In this document: positions 1 to 7,467 of the stretch, one piece after another
Layout: each line of letters begins with the position of its first letter
How positions within the stretch are numbered: the stretch's first letter is position 1
Source: Bacteroidota bacterium
Lineage (GTDB): Bacteria > Bacteroidota > Rhodothermia > Rhodothermales > UBA10348
NCBI GenBank assembly: GCA_027620595.1
Contig: JAQCDI010000026.1
Location: forward strand, 1-14,504
Length of the DNA: 14,504 nt
Direction of reading: 5' to 3'
The notes under the pieces: generated by a model
What the model was told of the DNA's origin: nothing
The model's database searches: none
The model's input: the letters and a program-made list of their open reading frames with translations, nothing else
Program-made: the position numbers and the translations under genes

Positions 1-751
1 GCGTTGCCCCTCCTTCACGGTCGTCGAAGTCGATATCGACGAAGTGGTACGGCGGCCAGGGACCGCTTACTTCGATGCGGATACCGAGCGCATGGAATTC
101 GCTCGAGAGCTTGCGGATTTCCCCGCGGAACTCATCTTCTCCGGCCACGGTGACCAGATAGGTGGCGTGCATCATCAGCTCTGCATCGAGCAGCGTGTTG
201 CGGACTGCCTTGCCGGCGAAGCGGCTCAGGTGGGCGTGGATTCGATCCGCGATGCCGTCGGGACGCGGAGCGTGCTCGACGTCGCGTGCCGCCTGTTTCA
301 GGAAGTCTGCCACACCGGCCGGTACGCCTTCCAGTTCGGCATCGGCGCCATGACCTTCAAAACGTACCCGTACCGAGAATTCGGACCGGTTGTGCAGGCG
401 ATCGAGTGCCTCCTCGAGCTTCTCCTCACGCTGCTGGACGAATGCTTTCACCTCCGAAGGGTTGCTGAACACGCAGCCGAACCGCATCGGAATCACGGTC
501 TGGACAGCCTGTGCCTCGGCAAGTACGTCGGCATGACGGCGCACGTGGTCCTTGAGCCAGGATGAGTCGGACATGGATGTACGCATGACGTCCGGCTTGA
601 AGTGCGGATCCTGGACCGGGCTCACGAGCGCCGTCAGGTTGCCGCATGAAAGCAGCTTGATCTCGCTCTCGGGCGTTATGCCTTCGATACCTGCAAACGA
701 TTCCGGATCCGCCTGTTCTGTCTGGATGATGCCGAACACGTACAGCGTCAT
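1..751 (-). other. GvpL/GvpF domain with possible internal start (Met1036)
   Basis: The GvpL/F homology starts almost exactly at an in-frame ATG at 751 (MTLYVFGIIQ), which is where free-standing GvpF/L proteins begin. Translation from here would give a normal-sized GvpF/L. No clear Shine-Dalgarno precedes it (the preceding bases read GGAACGCGGACC), but most genes in this window lack one. There is no stop between this ATG and the upstream reading frame, so as read it is one fused protein. A second, independent product from the internal ATG remains possible. Confidence 0.45.
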
Positions 752-3700
752 GGTCCGCGTTCCGGGCGTCGGAAATTTGGGTGCACGGGTGCGCGTTCCG
801 TCTCCCGAGATGGCGCCTGGATGAGCCTCACGATCTTCCGGACGGAATTCGTTGACCTTCCAACTGCGTAAGCGCGTCGGGCGGTGATCGCTGGACAGAT
901 CCTCGAGGGATGACCAGGCTTCAACAGGATTGGTGGCTACCGCCTGAGCCATGGGCTCGATTGCGGATGCTTCGGCCGCCGAGAAAATGGACTCTTCGTC
1001 GTCCCGGGCGTCCTCAATGAACTGGACCGGACCTGCCGGCTCGTCAGGCGATGCTTCGGGAGCCACCGCCTTGAAACCACCGTTCGTGGTCGATTCCGGG
1101 GGTACCTCGACCGGCGCGTTCTTCTGCGACCGGGGCACAGAATCATTCCCCGAGGGATGCTGGGCGTCTGCTTTCCAGTCGGCTTGATCGCCGCGGGAGG
1201 ACTGGATGCGGCGAACCGCATGACGGAAGTACGTCTTTTCCCCGGGTTCATCCATCCCGGAAATGGAATTCCCGATGTCGGTAAGGGCCGACTCCAGGAG
1301 GTTCTCCATGAGGTGACGCTCCACGACGCCGCGCATCTGCTGCACAACCTCATGATCTTCGCCTACAGATTCGCTTGCCTCACGGACCACTTCTTCGGTG
1401 TCCCGCATGAGGTTCATCGATTCACGGGCAACCTCTTCGATGAGCATCCTGTGCAGGCGACGCGTTGCTTCCGTGATCTGCTTGCTCGTGGCCGGAATCA
1501 GGGTCCGGGCTTCACGTGCCGCTTCTTCGCCATTGGCAATCTGCTTCATCGATTCCTGGGCGATGGTGAACAGCAGCTGATTGCGCAGTTCGCTCATGGC
1601 GTCCAGGATGTGATCGTGCTGCTGGTCGATGTGCCAGAACGCCTCGGCACCGGTGGTCTCCGGATCCTCGATGCTCTTGACCACCTGTTCGGCCAGACCT
1701 TTGAACAGTTTCATGCGCATGGCCTCCTCGATGGCATCGAGCTCCTTCGTAGCACGAAGGAAACCACTGGCTTTCTCGGAAGCGTGCTGTACGTCGTAGA
1801 GACGTTCCTTGGCCAGTTCAGCCACCTGCTGGAGCAGCATGTTCTCCAGTACACCGGCGGCCTGACGGACTTCGGCCGGGGTCTCAGCCATACGGTTGCG
1901 GGCATCCGAAGAGACCTTCTCCGGAGAGCGCATACGCGAACCGACCTCGAGGACGATATCGTCGATCAACAGGGACATCGTGGCCTTGATGGCACGCTGG
2001 AAGACCTCATTGTCGGTCGGGACGTGGGATGATGCCTCGGCTGCAACATCATCCGATGACGCGAGGCGCTCAAGGGCCTCCTCGGCAACTCGTTCCGTCA
2101 AGACACCCATGGTCGACTGGACGGCGCCGAGCATACGCTCGTTTTCGTCTGCAATGCGCTTGTTGGCTTCTGCGGCCACACGGGGCGCGTCTTCCATTTC
2201 CCGAACGGTAAACTGTGCAACGCGCTCGATGAGCCGGTTGCGCGTTTCACGGATGGCGGATTTGATGACATCCGTTTCGGCGGTGAACGAGGGCAATACA
2301 TTGCCGACCACCGTTGCGGTATCTGCGGCCTCTTTCTGGGCCTGGGACCGTACCACCGAGATGACATGGTCCAGCACGTCGGAAACAGCCTCACGGATTG
2401 TCGGATGATCCACCTGGACCCATGCATTGGCCTTGGCGGTAGCTTCGTCGGTGGCAGCCATGGCGGCCAGTCCGCGTTCTGCAACATCCGCTGCGAGCAG
2501 CTCGACGAGGGCTTCGCGGGCGGCAATCAGGTTGGCATGATCGCGGTCTACCCGGTCCATGGAGCGCTCGGCAACGGCGTCGGCGTCATTCATTCCCTCC
2601 GTTGTCCGATCCGCAATGTGGCGAACCAGCTCGGAAGTGAGCGCATCGACAGCTGCCCGGATGGGCGCTGCCTCGATATCTACGTGGTCCATGGCCTCTG
2701 CGGCCGTCCGATCGGGATCGGAAAGCTGCTCGGTGGCCACCTGTGCTACCAGATCCATGACGCGGGTTCGGATTCGGGGTTCGAGATCCGCCATGAGATC
2801 CTGTTGGGCCGTGATGGCCTGCGCCGTTTCTTCGACCAGGATGGCAGAACCAGCCAGGTTTTCGGAAAGCTGTGCGGCCAATGAATCGACCAGTGCCTTG
2901 CGGGCATTGCCTTCCAACTGGCTGCGCAACTTGGCATTTGTGGCAATCCGCTCTTCAATGGCTTCATTGAGACGTTCCTGGAGCAGTTCGTCTCCGGTCA
3001 CGGTTTCCTCAATGGCCTCGCGAACCTGCGAAAGCACCGTGTCCTCGGCGGACTTGAGTCCTTCGGCCCAGTCCGATGACAGGAGGAAATTCTCGAAGCG
3101 CTCGGCCACCATCTGCTCGAGATGCTCGTGCATGGTCTTTGATGGCGTCGTGAGCTCGTCCCTGATCTCCTGTCCAAGACGATCCTGGAATGCTTCTGCT
3201 GCCAGCATGCGCAGGCGTCCGATCATGGCGTCTGCGTCCGCTGCGGTAACCGCGTCGGAAATGCGATCCGTCAACTCCTGATTGTCACCGTCCGTCGACT
3301 GGGCCACTTCTTGACGCACGACGTCGGGCAGCAAGGTGTGGACCCTGCGTTGTATTTCACTCCGGATCATGGCCGACAGGTCGGTAACATCGACCTGCTG
3401 CATGGCATCTTCCACCATGGACTGGATCTCTCCACTGGCATCAACTGCCGCTTCGTCCACGGCGTCCACCACGGCTGCCGGAATGATCTTCTCCTGGAGC
3501 TGACGCTTGAAACCTGTCCGGAACTGCTCACGGACCAGACTGAAGTCCACTTCCTCCAGGTGCCGCGCAACCAATTCGTCAAGATCGTCCGTATCCGGAG
3601 CAATCTCCTCCATGACCTCTTTCACGAGGCCCGGGAAGAGCTGCTGGCGGATGCCGGCTGACAGCACGTGCTTGATTGCACCGGCGGCCGAGGCGAGATC

Positions 3701-3856
3701 TTCGTTGGACAGGAAATCGGCGATGGCCTCTTCGAAGCCTTCGCCCGATTCGCTGTTCAGTTCGTCCACTACCTGCTGGATGAGGGTCCGAAGCAATTGC
3801 TTCTTGACCGCATCCCGCGCGTCGGAGACGTTGGCTTGATCGGATTTGAAAAACAT
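1..3856 (-). CDS. Giant helical-repeat protein with C-terminal GvpL/GvpF gas-vesicle domain (3' end outside window)
   Basis: The reverse frame from ATG 3856 stays open for 1285 codons to the left edge. An in-frame stop at 3896-3898 and no other start codon between fix the start; no Shine-Dalgarno is visible. Residues 1-360 are charged and helical. Residues 365-865 are tandem repeats of about 44 residues. Residues 870-1035 form a Pro-, Asp/Glu- and Ser-rich, probably disordered linker. Residues 1036-1285 are a GvpL/GvpF domain: an N-terminal YVFGII strand, VIPMRFG (1121-1127), a family-like segment ending TYLV (near 1235), and SGPWPPYHFV (1264-1273). GvpF/L proteins are gas-vesicle assembly factors that bind the shell protein GvpA; free ones are usually about 220-280 residues, so the 1035-residue extension is exceptional. 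The domain should end soon after the cut. No signal peptide or membrane helix is seen, so it is probably cytoplasmic. The domain call is firm; the role of the N-terminal part is unknown. Confidence 0.88.
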   Translation of the reverse strand, partial: MFFKSDQANVSDARDAVKKQLLRTLIQQVVDELNSESGEGFEEAIADFLSNEDLASAAGAIKHVLSAGIRQQLFPGLVKEVMEEIAPDTDDLDELVARHLEEVDFSLVREQFRTGFKRQLQEKIIPAAVVDAVDEAAVDASGEIQSMVEDAMQQVDVTDLSAMIRSEIQRRVHTLLPDVVRQEVAQSTDGDNQELTDRISDAVTAADADAMIGRLRMLAAEAFQDRLGQEIRDELTTPSKTMHEHLEQMVAERFENFLLSSDWAEGLKSAEDTVLSQVREAIEETVTGDELLQERLNEAIEERIATNAKLRSQLEGNARKALVDSLAAQLSENLAGSAILVEETAQAITAQQDLMADLEPRIRTRVMDLVAQVATEQLSDPDRTAAEAMDHVDIEAAPIRAAVDALTSELVRHIADRTTEGMNDADAVAERSMDRVDRDHANLIAAREALVELLAADVAERGLAAMAATDEATAKANAWVQVDHPTIREAVSDVLDHVISVVRSQAQKEAADTATVVGNVLPSFTAETDVIKSAIRETRNRLIERVAQFTVREMEDAPRVAAEANKRIADENERMLGAVQSTMGVLTERVAEEALERLASSDDVAAEASSHVPTDNEVFQRAIKATMSLLIDDIVLEVGSRMRSPEKVSSDARNRMAETPAEVRQAAGVLENMLLQQVAELAKERLYDVQHASEKASGFLRATKELDAIEEAMRMKLFKGLAEQVVKSIEDPETTGAEAFWHIDQQHDHILDAMSELRNQLLFTIAQESMKQIANGEEAAREARTLIPATSKQITEATRRLHRMLIEEVARESMNLMRDTEEVVREASESVGEDHEVVQQMRGVVERHLMENLLESALTDIGNSISGMDEPGEKTYFRHAVRRIQSSRGDQADWKADAQHPSGNDSVPRSQKNAPVEVPPESTTNGGFKAVAPEASPDEPAGPVQFIEDARDDEESIFSAAEASAIEPMAQAVATNPVEAWSSLEDLSSDHRPTRLRSWKVNEFRPEDREAHPGAISGDGTRTRAPKFPTPGTRTMTLYVFGIIQTEQADPESFAGIEGITPESEIKLLSCGNLTALVSPVQDPHFKPDVMRTSMSDSSWLKDHVRRHADVLAEAQAVQTVIPMRFGCVFSNPSEVKAFVQQREEKLEEALDRLHNRSEFSVRVRFEGHGADAELEGVPAGVADFLKQAARDVEHAPRPDGIADRIHAHLSRFAGKAVRNTLLDAELMMHATYLVTVAGEDEFRGEIRKLSSEFHALGIRIEVSGPWPPYHFVDIDFDDREGGAT
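1262..2764 (-). repeat. Tandem ~44-residue helical repeats (about 11 units) in the GvpL/F fusion protein
   Basis: Translated units line up at residues 365-407, 408-450, 451-495, 496-539, 540-583, 584-627, 628-671, 672-714, 715-758, 759-802 and 803-846, with a partial unit at 847-865. Lengths are 43-45, mostly exactly 44. The shared pattern opens with a hydrophobic helix (xxLLxxVA), has an Asp/Pro-containing turn, then a short helix with VAxEA-like residues, a loop rich in D/P, and IxxAxxxL leading into the next unit. Examples of the short-helix segment are DAPRVAAEAN, SSDDVAAEAS, DPETTGAEAF and DTEEVVREAS. The repeats are diverged in sequence and not obvious at DNA level, so the duplications are old. 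The region upstream (residues 100-360) may hold more degenerate units, but I could not align them convincingly. Confidence 0.8.
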
Positions 3857-3885
3857 GACGGTGATCCGGTTGCCCGGGGATTGAG

Positions 3886-3936
3886 CGGAGTTTGTTCACA
3901 TCCGGTATCGGCCAACATCGTGCCGACCAAACTCCG
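3886..3936. repeat. Inverted repeat in the divergent intergenic region
   Basis: CGGAGTTTGTTC (3886-3897) pairs with GACCAAACTCCG (3925-3936) at 11 of 12 positions, with the outer nine perfect. The spacer is 27 bases. A smaller pair, TCGGC (3908-3912) and GCCGA (3922-3926), can form an alternative inner stem. It lies 30-80 bases upstream of the leftward gene's ATG, so it could be an operator or a 5'-leader hairpin of that gene. On the plus strand it is followed by TTGACCG and then TTTTTT, terminator-like, but no plus-strand gene precedes it. Confidence 0.5.
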
Positions 3937-4154
3937 TTGACCGTTTTTTCCCTTGAGCCCCGCTGAGAATCCCGATTTCCGACGTTTCTGGCCCTCATTC
4001 GGCATTTCTGCGTGTGCAATGGTACCAAGACAACTGCTGTCCGGAGAGCTGATCCGGCACGGATTTCCTTCCGGGGGACGGAAATTCTTGCCGCGCCCAT
4101 CCTCCTGACGACGAGAGCTGTTCCATGGGGCTTCGAACTTTTGACGAACGGGTT

Positions 4155-4183
4155 TTGCCCCCTTTCCACAGGCCTTAGATTGG
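4155..4183 (+). promoter_or_regulatory. Candidate Bacteroidota-type promoter for pruA
   Basis: TTG at 4155-4157 is separated by 18 bases from TAGATTGG at 4176-4183. This resembles the Bacteroidota sigma-A consensus (TTG about 17-23 bases before TAnnTTTG) with one mismatch in the downstream box. It would leave a leader of roughly 80 bases before the pruA ATG. The match is short and could be chance. Confidence 0.3.
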
Positions 4184-4269
4184 CCTCATTGACAGGGAAT
4201 GAGCCATTTTCGCCCCTCGCGTGAGCCTCTTCCTGCATCCGTTCCGTTCCCAGGCAGCCCCAAGCGACC

Positions 4270-5919
4270 ATGAACAACATGTTCTCCCGTACGCCCGATC
4301 CCGTCAACGAACCGGTCCGCTCGCACGGGCCCGGATCACCGGAGCGAGCCTCGTTGCGCTCAACCATCAAGCAGATGCGCGAGGAGACCATCGACATTCC
4401 CTCCTTCATCGGAGGCGAGAAGTTCCGTTCGGGCAACCTGATTGATGTGGTTGCGCCCCACGAACATGCTCGGGTGCTCGGTCGTGCGCATCAGTGCAGT
4501 GGCCCGGACATCCAACGGGCCATCGACTCTGCGGTCTCCGCGCGTCAGGACTGGATGAACATGGACTGGACCGATCGTGCTGCTGTCTTCCTGAAGGCCG
4601 CTGACCTGTTGGCCGGCCCTTGGCGGGATGTCATCAATGCGTCAACCATGCTGGGGCAGAGCAAGAACCCGTACCAGGCCGAAATCGATTCCGCTTGTGA
4701 GCTGATCGACTTCTTCCGATTCAACGTCCGGTTCATGGAACAGATCTACAAGGACCAGCCCATCTCGTCCCCTGGCGTCTGGAACCGCGTCCAGTATCGG
4801 GCCCTCGAAGGGTTTGTCTTTGCCGTTACTCCGTTCAACTTCACGTCCATCGCTGGCAACCTGCCGACCGCTCCGGCACTGATGGGTAACACCGTCCTGT
4901 GGAAGCCTGCCAGTACCCAGCTGCTCAGCGCTTACTACCTCTACAAACTGTTCGAAGAAGCCGGCCTGCCCAAGGGCGTCATCAACATGGTTCCGGGCCA
5001 TGGCGCCGAAGTAGGTGACCCGATCTTTGCCTCCGAGCATTTTGCCGGTCTCCATTTCACCGGCTCCACGGGCACCTTCAACTACATGTGGAAGACCATC
5101 GGCAACAACATGGGTACCTACAGGGGCTATCCGCGTGTCGTAGGGGAAACCGGAGGAAAAGACTTCATCCTGGCCCATCCCAGTGCCGACGCCATGGCCG
5201 TGGCCACGGCAATCGTCCGCGGTGGATTCGAATATCAAGGTCAGAAGTGCTCCGCTGCGTCCCGCGTCTATTTGCCCAAGTCACTCTGGCCGGTCATCAA
5301 GGACAGCATGTTGGCCCAGCTGGATGAGATCACGATGGGTCCGATTGAGGACTTCACGCACTTCTTCAATGCAGTCATCGACAAAAAGGCATACGATTCC
5401 ATCTCGGGATACATCGCTCAGGCAAAGCAGTCCCCTGACATCGAAGTTGTGGCCGGCGGCAACTATTCTGATGAGGTCGGTTATTTCATCGAGCCCACCG
5501 TACTTCTGACCAGCAACCCGAAGTACAGGACCATGTGCGAGGAGATCTTCGGTCCTGTCGTCACAATCTTCCTTTACGAAGACGCCGACTACGATGAGAC
5601 GGTTGCCCTCCTGAACAGCACCTCACCGTTTGCTTTGACAGGAGCCATTTTTGCGCAGGATCGGGCTGTTCTGGCCTCCACGTCCGCTCGCCTGGTGGAC
5701 GCCGCCGGAAACTTCTACCTCAACGACAAACCGACGGGAGCCGTGGTAGGCCAGCAGCCTTTCGGTGGCGCCCGTGCATCGGGTACCAACGACAAGGCTG
5801 GGTCCTACCTGAACCTTGTCCGCTGGGTATCGGCCCGCTCCATCAAGGAGAACTTCAATCCGCCGCATCATTTCAGCTATCCGTTCCACCAGGCAGACGC
5901 CAACGATCTGCCCATCTGA
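4270..5919 (+). CDS. pruA: L-glutamate gamma-semialdehyde (P5C) dehydrogenase, PruA type
   Basis: This 549-residue aldehyde dehydrogenase oxidises glutamate-gamma-semialdehyde, in equilibrium with pyrroline-5-carboxylate, to glutamate using NAD+. It is the second step of proline catabolism and also the end of ornithine/arginine breakdown. Visible hallmarks are TPFNFTSIAGNLPTAPALMG with Asn190, the FTGST nucleotide-binding segment, the general base in VGETGGKD (Glu293), the catalytic cysteine in GQKCSAASR (Cys327), and EEIFGPVV. The N-terminal NEPV...PGSPER stretch and the total length fit the stand-alone P5CDH family rather than PutA fusions. An in-frame TGA at 4222-4224 makes ATG 4270 the first possible start; Met4 is an alternative. 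No proline dehydrogenase is in the window. It heads a rightward group with the next gene 27 bases downstream. Confidence 0.95.
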   Translation: MNNMFSRTPDPVNEPVRSHGPGSPERASLRSTIKQMREETIDIPSFIGGEKFRSGNLIDVVAPHEHARVLGRAHQCSGPDIQRAIDSAVSARQDWMNMDWTDRAAVFLKAADLLAGPWRDVINASTMLGQSKNPYQAEIDSACELIDFFRFNVRFMEQIYKDQPISSPGVWNRVQYRALEGFVFAVTPFNFTSIAGNLPTAPALMGNTVLWKPASTQLLSAYYLYKLFEEAGLPKGVINMVPGHGAEVGDPIFASEHFAGLHFTGSTGTFNYMWKTIGNNMGTYRGYPRVVGETGGKDFILAHPSADAMAVATAIVRGGFEYQGQKCSAASRVYLPKSLWPVIKDSMLAQLDEITMGPIEDFTHFFNAVIDKKAYDSISGYIAQAKQSPDIEVVAGGNYSDEVGYFIEPTVLLTSNPKYRTMCEEIFGPVVTIFLYEDADYDETVALLNSTSPFALTGAIFAQDRAVLASTSARLVDAAGNFYLNDKPTGAVVGQQPFGGARASGTNDKAGSYLNLVRWVSARSIKENFNPPHHFSYPFHQADANDLPI

Positions 5920-5946
5920 CACCGATCGAACATTTATCCGACGTCC

Positions 5947-6957
5947 ATGTCCCGAACGTTCAATGTAGTCCAGTACGGCATCGGCCCCATCGGCCTGTCC
6001 TGCCTTCGCACGATCCTGTCCAAGAAGAGCCACATCAACCTGGTGGGCGTGATCGATATCGACCCTGCCAAGGCCGGCAAGGACGTAGCCGACATCCTGG
6101 GCTTGGATACCCCGACGGGGATCCTGGTTTCCCCGGATGCCGACAAGGTCCTCTCCTCTACCAAGCCGGACGTCGTGGTCCACACGACCTCGTCCTTCCT
6201 GGCACGGATGTATGACCAGCTCATTCTGTGTGCCCGGCACGGCGCATCGATCATCTCCTCAACCGAGGAGTTGGCCTATCCCTACGTCCGGCATCCGGAG
6301 ATCTCGGCCGAACTCGATCGTGTGGCCCGGGAGAACGGTGTAACCATCCTCGGGACCGGTGTCAATCCGGGGTATGCCATGGATGCCTTGGCCCTGATGG
6401 CCACCGGAGTCTGCAACCAGGTTCGCTCGGTAACCATCCATCGGGAGGTGGATGCCGGTCTGCGTCGCCTCCCTCTGCAGCAGAAAGTCGGAGCCGGAAT
6501 CACCGAGGCCGAATTCGCAGAGAAGAAGGCCACGGGTATGTTCGGCCATATCGGTCTGGTGGAATCCATCCGACTGGTGGCTGATGGACTGGGTTGGAAT
6601 ATCGATCGCATCGAAGAACACCTTGACCCGGTCGTCTCCCGAAAGGAGGTTGTAACCCCTTACCTGACGGTCAAGGAAGGATCAGTAGCTGGAATCCATC
6701 ATCATGCCTACGGTTACGATGGGGATCAACTTCTCCTGACCCTGGACCTGAAGATGTTCGTTGGAGCCGAGGACCCGCGGGATGCCGTGAAGGTGGATGG
6801 CGATCCCCCGATGGACCTTGTCGTGAAAGGTGGCATTTTCGGAGATACGGCTACGGTGGCAACGTTGATCAACGGGATACCCCAGACCTTTTTTGCCGAA
6901 CCGGGCCTGAAGACCGTCAAGGACGTGCCGTTGGTCCGCGCCTTCGGCACCCGCTGA
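5947..6957 (+). CDS. NAD(P)H-dependent oxidoreductase of the 2,4-diaminopentanoate dehydrogenase / dihydrodipicolinate reductase-like family
   Basis: The 336-residue protein starts with a Rossmann nucleotide-binding motif (YGIGPIG, Gly11-Gly16) and an acidic residue at the end of the second strand (VIDID, Asp37). It continues with VVVHTTSSFL, STEELAYPYV, GTGVNPGYAMD, a GHIGLVESI segment, and a C-terminal AEPGLKTVKDVPL. This order is typical of the DapB-like N-terminal fold joined to the 2,4-diaminopentanoate dehydrogenase-type C-terminus. Known members reversibly deaminate (2R,4S)-2,4-diaminopentanoate in ornithine degradation; many homologues have unknown substrates. It is not the lysine-biosynthesis DapB, which is about 70 residues shorter and differs in its core. 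Its place directly behind pruA suggests catabolism of ornithine or a related diamino acid, but this is inference from context. Confidence 0.75.
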   Translation: MSRTFNVVQYGIGPIGLSCLRTILSKKSHINLVGVIDIDPAKAGKDVADILGLDTPTGILVSPDADKVLSSTKPDVVVHTTSSFLARMYDQLILCARHGASIISSTEELAYPYVRHPEISAELDRVARENGVTILGTGVNPGYAMDALALMATGVCNQVRSVTIHREVDAGLRRLPLQQKVGAGITEAEFAEKKATGMFGHIGLVESIRLVADGLGWNIDRIEEHLDPVVSRKEVVTPYLTVKEGSVAGIHHHAYGYDGDQLLLTLDLKMFVGAEDPRDAVKVDGDPPMDLVVKGGIFGDTATVATLINGIPQTFFAEPGLKTVKDVPLVRAFGTR

Positions 6958-6963
6958 GTAGCC

Positions 6964-7467
6964 GTGGACAGGGCACACCAGGAACAGGTCTTCCGCAGCG
7001 TCCGGCACCCGGGAGCCCGCAGCAAACCGGTGGTTGCAGGCGGCGCATTGGTGCGACCGCTCGGATTCTGCATGCTCCCGATAATGATCGGGGCCCTGGT
7101 ATCCATGCTGCAGGGATTCGTTGCCCTGCCCTGGCTGACCATCGGGTTTCCGCTGGCCACGGCGCTCGCGCTGGCATGGACGTGGCACGCCATCAGGTCC
7201 CGCATCTGTGAAATCACCGTTGTTGGGGACCGGATCTGCGCCCGATCGGAATTCGACGCTGCAGAGCCCGTCTCCGCCGTGCGCTGGAAGTGGGCCCTTG
7301 ATATACAGATCGGATCCCGCCATGCGGATTTGACCCTTGGTCTGTCGCCCATCCGACTGTACCGGGAAGAGTGGCCCGAATGGGAGGAACTGGTGGCTTC
7401 CTTACATTGGGCGCATCTCCAACAGCCGGGTGCTCCCTCTGAGGGGGACCAGCCGAACATCCCGTGA
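6964..7467 (+). CDS. Small two-TM membrane protein of unknown function
   Basis: The 167-residue protein starts with GTG six bases after the previous stop; the frame is shared with the previous gene, so no earlier start exists. Residues 1-32 are basic and hydrophilic. Two adjacent hydrophobic helices follow, around residues 33-55 and 58-75. A soluble, probably beta-rich C-terminal part of about 90 residues comes next (CEITVVGDRICARSEF onward, with several Trp residues). The arrangement of paired TM helices then a beta domain is seen in membrane proteins carrying bacterial PH-like domains, but I cannot assign the family. Its stop overlaps the start of the GntR-type regulator gene (GTGA, 4 bp), implying translational coupling, so it may act with that regulator. 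Function unknown. Confidence 0.65.
   Translation: MDRAHQEQVFRSVRHPGARSKPVVAGGALVRPLGFCMLPIMIGALVSMLQGFVALPWLTIGFPLATALALAWTWHAIRSRICEITVVGDRICARSEFDAAEPVSAVRWKWALDIQIGSRHADLTLGLSPIRLYREEWPEWEELVASLHWAHLQQPGAPSEGDQPNIP

Larger units (their letters stand above)
3857..4269. promoter_or_regulatory. Divergent intergenic region between the GvpL/F fusion gene and pruA
   Basis: These 413 bases separate two divergently read genes and must hold both sets of 5' control signals. They contain an inverted repeat (3886-3936), a T6 run at 3944-3949, and a candidate pruA promoter (4155-4183). No convincing coding sequence was seen: the short open frames here lack recognisable content and overlap the flanking genes. 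I could not find a clear promoter for the leftward gene. CAATGGTA at 4017-4024 resembles a reversed TAnnTTTG box with one mismatch, but has no matching upstream element. Confidence 0.6.

Noticed and set aside
1157..2032. Plus-strand open frame of 291 codons (and others at 44-565, 2366-2884 and 2559-3281)
   Set aside because: They lie opposite the long minus-strand GvpL/F-fusion gene, whose translation shows family motifs and regular repeats; the plus-strand products show none and look like shadows of GC-rich coding sequence.
4189..4194. Perfect TTGACA resembling a sigma-70 -35 box
   Set aside because: No -10-like sequence at 16-18 bases downstream; the region there is GC-rich.
4012..4224. 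Plus-strand 70-codon open frame in the intergenic region
   Set aside because: No start signal or recognisable product, and it overlaps the candidate pruA promoter.
3579..4436. Minus-strand open frame of 285 codons spanning the intergenic region
   Set aside because: It overlaps the starts of both pruA and the GvpL/F-fusion gene and its product has low-information, Arg-rich composition with no recognisable motif.
5947..6957. Lysine-biosynthesis dihydrodipicolinate reductase (dapB)
   Set aside because: The length of 336 residues, and the EELAYPYV, GTGVNPGY and AEPGLKT segments, fit the diaminopentanoate-dehydrogenase-like family rather than DapB.
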